From Camellia lanceoleosa (lineage: Eukaryota > Streptophyta > Magnoliopsida > Ericales > Theaceae), in the NCBI GenBank assembly GCA_025200525.1, contig CM045761.1, positions 201,615,701 to 201,679,700 of the forward strand: DNA of 64,000 bases. Reading direction: 5' to 3'. The position numbers and the translations under genes are program-made. Below, one piece after another: positions 44,530 to 55,400 of the stretch. The notes under the pieces were generated by a model, which did not search any database, was not told where the DNA came from, and was given only the letters and a program-made list of their open reading frames with translations. Position 1 is the first letter of the stretch. Every line of letters begins with the position of its first letter.

Positions 44530-44745
44530 TAGTTCGGCCCCGAGGTCCCAACAGTGCTCGGCCGAGGGCAAATAAGTGCAATGCCACACAGAGCGTCAAT
44601 TCGGCCCCGAGGCCCCAATAGCGCTCGGCCGGGGGCATGCAATACAGAATCAGACAGAACATCCATTAAAAGGCAATATAGAACCAGACCGAGCATCTAT
44701 TCGGCCCCGAGGTCCCAACAATGCTCGACCGGGGGCAAGCAATAT
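44530..44745 (+). repeat. GC-rich CTCGGCC repeats, three copies
   Basis: Units of about 40 bases with TTCGGCCCCGAGG..CCCAA and GCTCGGCCGGGGGCA occur near 44532, 44600 and 44699. They form a GC-rich block in otherwise balanced sequence, between pol and the antisense gene. Confidence 0.8.
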
Positions 44746-44939
44746 GGGAAATGTTCAAACATAGAAGCTAAACAACATCAAATTGTAGAAGTTCAAAGAG
44801 AAAATCATATCATCCAAGCAGAGGGCACAGAAGGCCTCACAACTAGCAGTAAAAAAAAAAAAAAAAGGAAAGGAAAAAATTGTCTTCATCAGAACAGAAA
44901 AGTAAAAAGTTCAACTTTCAACTTTCATCATTTCAACAA

Positions 44940-47066
44940 TCAACTTTCATCAACAGTGGGCAATTCAGGAGTAGCATCAGCAATTTTGTCAAGGCCATCC
45001 GCGGGAGGAGCAGTAGAGGAAGCTCCAACTTCCTGAGAAGTAGGAGCCACCTTAACCGCATCCTCCGTGGCTTTGGTCTCTAGGGTTTCAACCCTTTCAA
45101 TGTCTATCGTTTCAGTGGCAACATTCATGCTTTAGGTCTCATTTACAGGATCATCTTCTGGGGAAACATTGTCTGGCAGAACAGTAGGGATAGGAGTAGT
45201 CTTTAAACCTGAGGATTTCGAAGGAACAGGGACATCACGATACAGAGAAGAGCCTTCAGGAACCATCGCAGCAGCTAAGGCACTCGTCCAACCCTTCACA
45301 AAGAGCTTGTCTCGCAGCACCAGAACCTCCTCCTTGTATGCGGCTCCAGCTTCATCCCAGCCCTGTTGCTAGTGCTTGGCCTCCAGCATAGTACGCTCGG
45401 CAGCCATCACAGCAATAACGGCCTCCAGCTCAGCCACCTTTCCCTCAAGCTGAGCCTGGGTCTCAATGGCAGCCTCCTTCGATTGTTCAGCGCAAGCGAC
45501 AATTTTGTTCAAACGGAAGGCTTCCCTCTCAGCGGTTCGGCGTCCCTCCTTCTCCGACTCTAAGCTTACTGTCAGTCTTTCCACATTCATTGCAACCTCT
45601 AGCACGACCCTTTCTAGCTCCTCAGCACGGGTAATGGACAGGTGCATTCTCTGGATACACTGCAAAGGACGACAAAGAACTTAAAAAAAAAAAAAAAAAA
45701 AGGAGGAAGATAGCAATGCAATAGTGAAGTTAAGAAAAGTGAAGAAAAAACCTACAGTAGTCAACATTTGGAGGGTCCCCTTCAGGATAGGAATGTCACG
45801 AGGCCCATTATGGCCAGCCATATCAACCGGTATCAACAAAAACTTGGTCAAACTAAAGGCAAAATCCTATGAAGCAACAACTGAATCAGAGGTGGAGATG
45901 GGCCTGCCCTCATATGATATCGGTGGCTCCCATCTCTCAAAAGTGTCATCCTCAGCGGGACCCTGAGAAGTTTCCCCTACCACGGCTTTGCCAGTTTCCC
46001 TTCTCCTCTTTTTTGCTCGGGCAGCGACTGAAGCGGAGGGCTCGGCAGTAGTTACAGGGGTCCCAGAAGCCCCAACCTCCATCTTTACCTCCATAAGGCT
46101 CTTCGCCTCGGTCTTCTCCAGGGGGAATTGCAAAGCGCTAGAGGCTCCGAAGGCCTCAGCCTTTAAGTCCACCAGCACCCTCCTCTTTGCCACTGACCCG
46201 CTCCCTGCAAAACTGGGGGTAGGGGAGGGCGCTCTCTCAGGTGCATCTTGACCAGTGCGGCGTCTCGGAACCAGCGGGGTGAGAGATGTCTCGGTCTCAG
46301 TATCAGAGTTCAGAAGGGCAACAGCGAGTCTTGCCTTCTTCGGAATAACAGAACGGTAACTTGACTGATAGTCCAACAACTCAGGTGCAAATCTTTTCTT
46401 ATACCTCAAGGCAGTCTTGATAGCTTCAGCATTCTCCCGATTCGGCCTTCGTTGGAAACAGGAAGGTTCTGCAAAAAGAAAGCAACCCATCAGAACAATA
46501 TTCAGAATGAAGTAAGAAACGTAGAAGGCATTAAAAGGGGAGGCCCAGACCTGGGTAGCCGTCTTTCTGTGGCATCCGCCGCATCAAAAATTCCCAAAGA
46601 GAAACTCCCAATTTCCACTAACTTGCAGGAAATCGTCATTATGTTTATCCGAGTCAGGCAGTCCAGTGACTAAGTGACAATGAGCGGAACGAACACGTAG
46701 GTAGTATGTACTATAGTCTTTGTTGTGAGAAAGGGTGTAACATCCCAAAATATCCCATATATCAAGGTTCAGACCTAGTCGTCTATTGAGGGCAGATACG
46801 CCACAGACAACACGGAAAAGATTCACAGACACCTGCATTGGGGTCAACTAGACCTGATGCAGAAAACGGCGCACTAATGGGTCAAGAGGAAACCGAACCC
46901 CTCCATCGACAATCGCAGCGATGGGAAAGGCAACGGTGTTCCTCGTACCCATGCGTTTAGCGTCCACCTTCGCCAGTGACAAGGTAACATCGTGAGGAAT
47001 ATTGTAATCTAGACGGAACATGGCCATGGCTTCTAGGGTATCAACCAAGGAACGGAACTTCCCCAT
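44940..47066 (-). pseudogene. Antisense spliced gene in element E (Tat-type additional ORF), decayed
   Basis: Read on the minus strand from ATG 47066. Exon 1 encodes a globular domain (VRFPLDPLVRRFLHQV, VSALNRRLGLNLDIWDIL, GLPDSDK) that resembles the plant 'putative gypsy type transposon' domain (PF04195, from memory). Predicted introns are 46550-46469 (GT to TTTTTGCAG) and 45755-45660 (GT, 19-base T tract, CCTTTGCAG). Exon 2 is Ser/Pro/charge-rich with a KKRRRE nuclear-signal-like run. Exon 3 is a ~90-residue coiled coil, followed by an acidic tail ending at 44940. Stops near 46848, 45858, 45372 and 45132 could be C-to-T changes in Gln codons, and one frameshift lies near 46590. Antisense ORFs here are known in Tat elements (Grande, Retand); their role is unknown. 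Confidence 0.75.
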
Positions 47067-47598
47067 TTGATTAAACTAGTGGGACAGAAATGGGATTTAG
47101 ATAGTGAAATACGAGACGCAGATGACAAACGCACCAGACCAGATGATTAAAACAGAAAGAGAGGAAGAATCATAAGAAAACTTACAGAAATCACAGCAGC
47201 GACAACAAAGCAAGATCAGCGGTGAAGAAGCCCAAGCGGAGCACCAGCGAGATCGGTCCAAAGGAATGGGAAGAGGCTCTCTCTCTTTCTCTTTCTTTGG
47301 AACTCACTAGAGGAATGAGAAAATCAAATCGAGGGGTTTGAATTGATAGCCTGAGCATTTATTACATCAGTCGGCGTGCAGGCGTACAAATCACGACCTT
47401 CGGTATGGAATCGACGCATAATCTCTGCACGCCTATCACACGTCGCCATGTGTCACACGAAAGGACGCATGCAGGAACCGTGTGTCAGGATTGAACAGTC
47501 ACCAAGGCCGAACTAGGGAGGAGCCAAAATGACGTGACGCTTGGAAGGCAGAACAATAGCTCCCCCCAAGGGAACCTTAGCGCGAGCTAGGGGGCAAA
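47067..47598 (+). other. Element E 3' untranslated end with polypurine tract
   Basis: Non-coding in the sense direction. AGGGGGCAAA at 47589-47598 directly before the LTR is the likely polypurine tract. For the antisense gene this segment would be its promoter and leader; I see no clear TATA box. Confidence 0.6.
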
Positions 47599-48415
47599 TG
47601 AAGGGGCTAAATGCGAAATGGGTCAAGTCTAAGCCTTGGGCCGGCCCAATCTAACAGAGCCCAAACCCAAGTGGGTCAGATGAGTATATGCGTAGATAAG
47701 TTCAGCCCAACTTCATGATCAATAGCCTACCCAAGTCCTCCAGCACTTGGGCCCAACCCGCAGCGAAAAGGCCAGCCTAGCCGTAGCACTGGTCTGGGCC
47801 GAGCTTTGGAACGAAATTTGTGGGCCGAACAGATAATAGCCCGGCCCATCTCCATGAACAAGCCTGGACAAGGCCGAGCCGAGGCGCGTCGGAACCGAAC
47901 TGAAGTACATGAGTACCGAGCTAGAGAAACCCCACAAGGAAATGTGGGATCTGTGAGTGCAAGCATGTGCAGGTTGCCACCTCAGTTGGTCCCCCACACC
48001 TAGAATCACGGAAGTTGTTGAGCCAAAGGAATGTGGTTAGTTATCAGCATGCTTACAATGAGAATATACAATTAATGACAACTACCAAGTGGTCCCCCAC
48101 CTGGAGCAATACCAAAAGGACACCTGGCAGCATCTACACTCCATGAACTCACCTTGAGAAGCAAGTAAGGAACACTATATATACAACATGAACTTCACAT
48201 TGAAGGTAACTAAACTATTCCAATAAAAACCACACTTACATACAAAACTCAACTCTTCGCCGATTGCTAATTCCCACACCGGAGGGGTTATCTGGCCAAC
48301 CCCAACCGGGCAGCTCTAACGGTTCTTCCTGTGGCAGGAACCCTGGTCCTTGGATAGTCCAGCTGAGAACGGAGCCCTGATCCACTTTCATCTAGTGCGG
48401 AATCCGGTACGCACA
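47599..48415 (+). mobile_element. Element E 3' LTR
   Basis: 817 bp, TGAAGGGGCT to TACGCACA, uninterrupted. It supplies the empty site for the solo LTR in the 5' LTR. Target duplication CAATC follows at 48416-48420. Confidence 0.95.
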
Positions 48416-48420
48416 CAATC

Positions 48421-49848
48421 CAATCCTATTGATTTAATGATTTAAAAGCCTATAAACAAATCAATGCACTAAAAAATAAAACTAATCTAATCCGAAGTGA
48501 TCAATTTGGTTTGATTTTTAGGTTCACTTGCTAATTTGAACATCCCTACGTAATTAACCACTGTGATTACAGTGAGATGATTTACGATTGAAATAGTAGA
48601 TGTGGTAAAAAAAATATAATAAAGATTGGTAGCTCGAGGATTTCGCCCCCGAATCCCCCTAAAGCCCAAAACGACGTCGTTTTGGGCTTTAGGTTTTTTT
48701 TTTTTTTTCTTTTTTTCTTTTTTTCTGCCATTTTTGAACGCAGAGCAGAGGAAGAGGGAGAGGAAGAGGGAGAGAAAGAGAGGGAGAGGGAAGAGGGAGA
48801 AAAAATAAAATGATTATGAATTTGATGTGATATTTTATCTTATTAATTATTTTTATTTATTTATTTTTTATTTTTTTATGAATTTTAGCAAAAAAAACTA
48901 AAATCCAACTTGCCAAACACCCCAACACGTAGGAATTCCTTCAATCCAAACAATGTGGCACCTTATGATTGGGAAAGAGATAACACAATTCAAGAAAACA
49001 TATACTGCAATCCCACTTATTTTAGGTAACTTGTTTACTTATTTATTTATCGTAATTCAATATTTATCTAAAAATACAAAATTCAATCACAACTTTTTAA
49101 AATGATCTAAATAAATATATTTTTTTTGAATTTTTATAAAAAAGATGTATAGAAAAGTAGAGAGATAATATGACCAAAAAAAATAATAAGATAAATAAGT
49201 GCACTTTTTTAATGTATCCCAAATAAGAAGTTTTTTTTTTTTTTTTTCTTTTTGCATGATCAAATATTTTGCTGCCGTGGAATTTTGTGTGTACCAGTTG
49301 AAAATCTATATACATTAGACAACATTGTGTGGGGTAAAATTTTATTAACAAAAATTAGTCTGTTTGGTTTAATTTTTGAATTTTTTGATAAATTATAAAT
49401 ACACTTCTTGAGATTTGCTCAAAATACAAATGGTCACATATGGTTATGAGAATTACAAATGTCTCATTGTAGAATTTTTTATTTAATTAATAGAGTTAAT
49501 AAAAAAATAAAATTCCTAACTAATCTTTATACAACAATAAAATTAATAGAATTATTAATTGGAATATATATTTCAGAATTACAATGAGTAATTCGTATTT
49601 AAGCAAACCTCATGTGGTGTATTTGTAATTTTTTTTTTTTTTTTTGAGTTTTGATTTCTTTCTTTCTTTATTTTTTATTTTTTGTCCTCCATTTTTAAAT
49701 TTTTAGATGCAAATAATTTAGATGTACCTAAAAATAAATATATTTGTCAAGAAATCTAAAAAAAAAAGTTACTAAAAACAAATAAAAAATAAAAAGAAAA
49801 AAATGGCACATGTTTGCTTGTTTTTGTTTTTTTAAAACTTTTTCTATA
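48421..49848. other. AT-rich intergenic sequence right of element E
   Basis: It holds a 32-bp palindrome (48660-48691), a T run, a purine-rich GAGAGGGA tract at about 48740-48805 and several T/A runs. No gene was recognised. Confidence 0.65.
48660..48691. repeat. Perfect 32-bp palindrome
   Basis: The arm TAAAGCCCAAAACGAC is followed without spacer by its exact reverse complement, centred on GACGTC. It contains ACGT, the core of bZIP binding sites. Confidence 0.95.
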
Positions 49849-49857
49849 TTTCTACCG

Positions 49858-50019
49858 TGAAAATTGCTTCGGACCCCCACTGGGGGTCGACCCCCAGTGA
49901 GGTGGCAGTCCGTGATTGGGCCAAAAAAAATTGTTTTTTTTTTTTTTGAAGTTTCAGCCAGTGGGGGCGCGCCACGTCACTAGGGGCACGACCCCCACTG
50001 GGGGTCTGCAGCGCTGTTG
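49858..50019. mobile_element. MITE of 162 bp with 9-bp target duplication
   Basis: Direct repeats TTTCTACCG flank it (49849-49857 and 50020-50028), the 9-base length typical of Mutator-like transposons. Both ends carry GACCCCC..TGGGGGTC blocks that are self-complementary as well as inverted relative to each other. There is no coding capacity. Confidence 0.7.
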
Positions 50020-50217
50020 TTTCTACCGCACATAATCGTACCTAATGTAAGTAGATTTTCACCTAGTACTAATTGTGTAATACAATTATGAAACAATTTG
50101 ATCATGTCAAAAAAAAAAAAAAATCAGGTGATGAGTCATTTAAAAATGATCAAAATTGAATTTAGATTTTTAGATAAAGATTTAATTAAAAATAATACAC
50201 AAGTTATCTAAAATAAC

Positions 50218-50381
50218 CACTACAACATTTTTTTAGTTTAGTAACATTTGAAAGTATCACAAAACTATTCTTCTAATGGCATTTTTTAGGCTTGTGGCAT
50301 TTTAAATAAGTGTCATTTATACCCGTGTCACGGTAGATACTAGTGGCACCTCAATGACATTTGCAAGTGCCACTACACTAT
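50218..50381 (+). mobile_element. CACTA-type transposon end, fragment
   Basis: It starts CACTACAACATTT, the kind of terminus typical of plant CACTA (CMC) elements, followed by repeated GTGGCA/TGCCAC words. No matching right end was found, so the boundary is arbitrary. Confidence 0.45.
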
Positions 50382-50580
50382 CACTACAAGAAAATAGTGA
50401 TTTAGAGACTAATATTTAAGGACTAATTGAATTTAGTCTCTAAAAACTATCATTTAGGGACACAAATAAATTTTAAGAGAAAATTATACAAATATGCCAT
50501 ATTCCTTTAGAATAGGTCCCCAAAAAAAACATATTTAGAGACTTTTAGGGACCAAAAAAGTTAACACGTACGTTCATTTG
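50382..50580 (+). mobile_element. Second CACTA-type transposon end, fragment
   Basis: CACTACAAGAAAATAGTG followed by repeated short words (TTTAGAGACTAA, TTAGTCTCTAAA, TTTAGAGACTTTTAGGGAC), as in CACTA subterminal regions. It abuts the previous end; no right end is visible. Confidence 0.5.
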
Positions 50581-51814
50581 GACGATTAACCTGCGTGTGT
50601 GAGGTGGGTAAAAGATGAAGACCAATTAATTTGGTTGCTAAAGGTTGTCAAATATGCGACATCAGAATCGATCTTCAATTGATCTCAGCTATTTCCTCTT
50701 TGCTAAAGGTTGTCAAATACGCGATATCAAAATCGAACTTCACTAGGACTCTCGAGCTCAGCTATTTCCTCTGTCTAGGACTCAATCGATCTTCAACTTC
50801 TGTAACAATCCCGACCTGTGATTAACCGTTAAACCATGATTAATGATGCTTAATAAGTAATTAAGATGAAATCTTGAGTTACTTCCATGTGCATTGCATT
50901 ATTTGTAATTGTATTTGTCTACTGTAGGAATATCTGTTTATGTTTCTGTTTTGTTCTGCGAATCGAAGGCCTTATCGGCATTTGATCAAGAAATTGACTT
51001 GATTTATGTGTTATTTAGAATTTTTAGAATTTTATGGTAGGTTTAATTAAGATTCGATTCGGAACAAATTAAATTAGAATAATTAATAGCAATTAATTAG
51101 CCACTAATGATATTCTCTAATCAAATCTATATAAGGCCAAGAAATGACTCTAGAATATTATATACACACTTATTTCCTCATCTCTTAAGCCTACAAGTGT
51201 GTGTGTGTGTGTGCGCGCGTGTGAGAGTGAGAGAGAGAGAGAGAGAGCAAGAAAGAAATGATCAATAAGAGAATTGCTAGAGAACTTGGAGGTTTTGGCT
51301 TGGGACTTCAAACAATTAACCATTTAGAGTGTAATTGATCATCTAAGGTAAGAATTCAACCTTCTAGCTTTAGGATTGAGTCACTTAGAACATGAATTCA
51401 AATAATTAAGTTGTGTAATGCTAGAATTGAGCTTAGATAGGTGAAAATGAGAGTGAATTATACATGCATGCATAAATCTCATGCTTTTGAAGTTGAAGTC
51501 AAAGAATTTTCCACATGCATGAAACTTTACTTGCATACTTTGAAGAATTTAACTTGGTTTCACTTGTATTCCTTCAATTGTTCATGTTTTAGAAGTGTTG
51601 GACTTGCATCATCACATGCATGTTATGTTTTCACACTTTGAAGTTAATTTTGCACAATTGGCAATACTTTTGGGCTTGATTTTGCAAAATGATTCATGAC
51701 ATTTGACAAGTTTATACTAGTTTTCTTAAGCTTTTGGCCCAAAAGATCATAAATTTCAGCTTTGAATTCGAGTTTGGAAGCTTGAAGGTGAATCTGGAAA
51801 TTTCAGAATTCTAT

Positions 51815-52140
51815 CTCGCCGCTCGAGCGACGGATCCTGCGCTCGAGTGACCACTCTGTGTTTTTGCACTTCCGCTCAAGCGACCAAAAGTTGGCTCAAG
51901 CGTAAATTGTATGCTCCCAGAATTTGACATGTTTTGCAGACTGCGCGAGCGACAAAAGTTACACTCAAGCAAAGACCTTAGTCTCACGCTCGAGTGACCA
52001 TCTAGCAACCGTCGAGTGAAGAATTCACACAACCAGTACTTTTGCAAAAGTTTAGAGACCGCTCGAGCGACCGATGTTACGCCCGAGCAACCACTCTAGA
52101 ACCTCCACTTGAGCGAATGAAGTTGCGCTTGAGCAAGACC
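51815..52140 (+). repeat. CTCGAG-rich cluster in the F LTR
   Basis: About a dozen CGCTCGAGCGA-like words, many decayed to CTCAAG or CTTGAG (transitions at CpG). The same cluster sits about 1.0-1.1 kb into the G and H LTRs. Confidence 0.85.
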
Positions 52141-52468
52141 CCTATTTTTAGCATAATTGCCTAAGTGTTTTCAGGTGCATTTCAGCATCCTCATTGCATC
52201 GTAGGCATTCCTAAGTCCTAGTCAAGACATAATAATGCAGATAAGAAGCAGAAAGACACCTAAACAAGAAAGAACTAAGTTAATAATTCCGGGTGTGTAA
52301 TTCAGTACGTATTCATTCTGTGTTTACGTAGGTCACACGCCACAAGTTACTTGATTTGTCTGCCTATTGTTTGCTTTGGAGCCATCTGTGAGTAATAACT
52401 TAGTAAAGCTATGTTATTTATTTTATGTATGATGCAATAAGATCTGTTTTATGGAACAATTACGTTTT

Positions 52469-55400
52469 TGTAACAACCCCTATCCGTAATTAGCCACTAA
52501 TCCGTATTTAATGATGTTAATGAGAGGATTAAAATAAATTATGTGTTTATTTTGCACTTTGTATGATTTTAGCTTTCTATCTGTTACTTATAGAAATATA
52601 TGTTTGGAATTCCACTTTAATATGTAAATCGAAAGCCTTATCAGCATTCGAAACCAAAATTGACTACACCAATATGTTATTTGGAATTTTTAGGACATTA
52701 TGGCAAATTTTATTAAAAATTGATTAAGTCTGATTCGTTATGTTGCGTTTGGCCAACCTTATGTCCTAATTAATGTGTTTTAGCACCATAAGCTTATATG
52801 CAACCCTTAAGCTCATTTGTGAGCTCATTTTCTTTCATCCCTTGAGTGGAAAAATCTGGTGAGACATTTTAGAGAGAGAGGGAGCACAATTCTAGAGAGA
52901 GAGAAGAAGAGATTGAAAAAGAATTGAAAACTATAGCTTGAATTGATCAAAGATTGTGCAAGTACCTAGCTAAATGAAGACTCTAGGTAAGGATTTAAGA
53001 CTTAATTATGACTTTTAACCATCAAGTAGATCATTTCAAGAAGAATTTGTGATTATGTACAAGAATTGGACCAAAGATGTTGAATTTAGAGTTAATTCAT
53101 GCATGCATGTACATTTTCTTACAAATTGAGCATGATTTCCATGAAACCTCTCTTGCATGTTTGAAATTCATCTTCATTTAGGGAAATCATCAAGTTTCAA
53201 GTTGTTTTGTGGTGTTTGATTGTAACGACCCTCGTACTGATTACCGATAAACTACTGAATTAGCTACTTGTTATTGCTAAACTGAACTGATAATGACTGA
53301 TAATTGAATTAACTGAAGTACTGAATCGGCTGATTGAAATCGAAACTAAAATTGAATAAGTTTATCTATTGTATCGCATTCTTATCTATTTGATTACTTG
53401 ATTACCTGTTCGTGTTTTATGTTTAAACTGCAAATTGAAGGCCTTATCGGCGGCCGAACTGAAACCCGTTTAGTGTTTCATGATCAGTAGAATTTATCTG
53501 ATTTTATGGTATATTTGTTCAAAATGTGATTAGGTATGATTAAACTAGATTAATTTGAGCCAAATTAATAGAGTCGCAATAATTACGAAACTGCCATTGA
53601 GTGGGCACTTGTTTAATCTTATTACTTGAGCCTTTACACTTTGTTATACACGTAGCAAACAAATTCCTCAGCCCTTCTATTGAGCTCAACCGACCAAACA
53701 AGAGGGTGAGAGAGAGAAGAGGTTGATTTGGTGATTTTGGCTTGGAGTTTTGGTAGATTTGAAGTGTAGATTGTCAAATTGATCTCCTAGACTTGTAATT
53801 GAGACTTAGGTAAGAAAATCCATCTTCTTCTTGCTGTCTTTAAGCTTCATCTTGCATGGTTCATGCTCCATTGTAGGATTAAACCATGATTTAGTGCTAA
53901 GAGGTTGAATTATGCTTGAATTCATGCATGCATGGCCATTTTGGTGCATTTTGAAGTTGAATTCATGTTGGAATTGTACATGCATGTCCATGTTTAAGCT
54001 ATGGTCTATGTTTTCATTTTGTTTTCCAACTATTGAGCTCAATTGAGCAAGAATTGAAGCTTGATTTTGGTTTAAAGTTCATGCATTGCATGTTTTGAAA
54101 TTGTTCTTGAAAATGGATTTGAATTTTGGATTTAATTGACTCACCTTTGGGGCTTGAATTCATAAATTGGCTTTTGAAACTTGTTATACATTGTTTTAGG
54201 ATGTATTCTCCAGAATTTGGGCCCAAGAGGTCGAGAATTGAGCTGAGAATGCTTGGTTTGAGCTTGGAAGGCAAATCTGGAAATTCCAAATTTGGCTTCT
54301 TCGCTCGAGCGAAGGATTCCTCGCTCGAGCGACCAACGTTTCCTTTGAGCCACGCTCAAGCGAAGTATTGGTGGCTCGAGCGTAAAAATCGAGCATCTAG
54401 TACTTTTACTGTTTCATCAGACCGCTCGAGCGAAGCCTTTGATTTTGCAACCTCGCTCGAGCGAAGGAAGGCTCGCTCGAGCGAGACCCCTGTTTTCAGC
54501 AACTTTTGAGAAATGCATTCCAACTGTATTTTCGCATCCTCATCCCATCCTAGGCATTCTTAGGCCTAGTTTAAGGCATCTTAATGAGGATTTAGACATA
54601 GAACCACACCGAGGAAATTTAGGGATTTAATTATCATCCTTCCCGACCGTGAAACTTAGTGTATGTTATATTTGTTAACTGTTTAGGGTTGGCTCTCGGG
54701 GACGCGCTCTAGCTGCTATTAGCCCAATCTCTGTGAGTAATAATTGTGTAAAGATATGTTCAAAAAGATTATCTTTTGAACACTGAACTGAACTGTTTAT
54801 TGAATTGATATTGTTTACTGAATGAATGTATGTCCTGTATTACATCTGCATCTTTGTGGCATCCTTAGCACTTCATTGTTTTATTCTGAGAGATCTCTGT
54901 CGGTTCCCTTGTGGAACCATACTGTTTATTGATTGATGGCCATCACTATCGTTGGGTCTGTTAAGACCTGGTCTTTAAGACCTACTGTTTACTGCACTGA
55001 TAGGCTAATGGATGTACCACATATGACTGATTGACTGAAATACTGAAAGACTGAAATACTATTTAATGAACTGATTTCATTACTGTAAGGACATTCATTT
55101 ATAACCTCTTTACGCACTATGTTATTCACTGGGCTTTAACTCACTGTTTATATATATATGTAGGTGCTCAGCCACCAGATCGGAGCTAGGAGCGTGAGTT
55201 AGACTCCAGTTTTGTCAAGCCAGCCTATGTGCCTCACTGCGAGGTTCCGAGTTGCCATGCTATGGCTTGGGGTGTTTTTGTGTCCCCCATCGGTCTCCTT
55301 ACTGTTTTGTACTACTGTATAGACTGTCTACTGTTTTACTATACTGTTATCGAGGGATTAGGTCCCTGTGCTGAATGTTTGTATATGATTGTATAGACTG

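Larger units (their letters stand above)
11525..48415 (+). mobile_element. Element E: Tat/Ogre-like Ty3/Gypsy LTR retrotransposon with nested insertions
   Basis: It is bounded by the 5-bp target duplication CAATC (11520-11524 and 48416-48420) and by two LTRs starting TGAAGGGGCT and ending TACGCACA. Coding order is gag, protease, RT, RNase H, a second RNase H, then integrase, with a spliced antisense gene near the 3' end. The dual RNase H, the CX2HX4HX4C-type knuckle, the VDQGSAADILYYD protease and the antisense gene are together typical of the plant Tat lineage. After removing the solo LTR (12058-16183) and the chromovirus array (20876-42995) it is about 10.6 kb. Stops and frameshifts throughout make it non-autonomous today. 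Confidence 0.93.
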
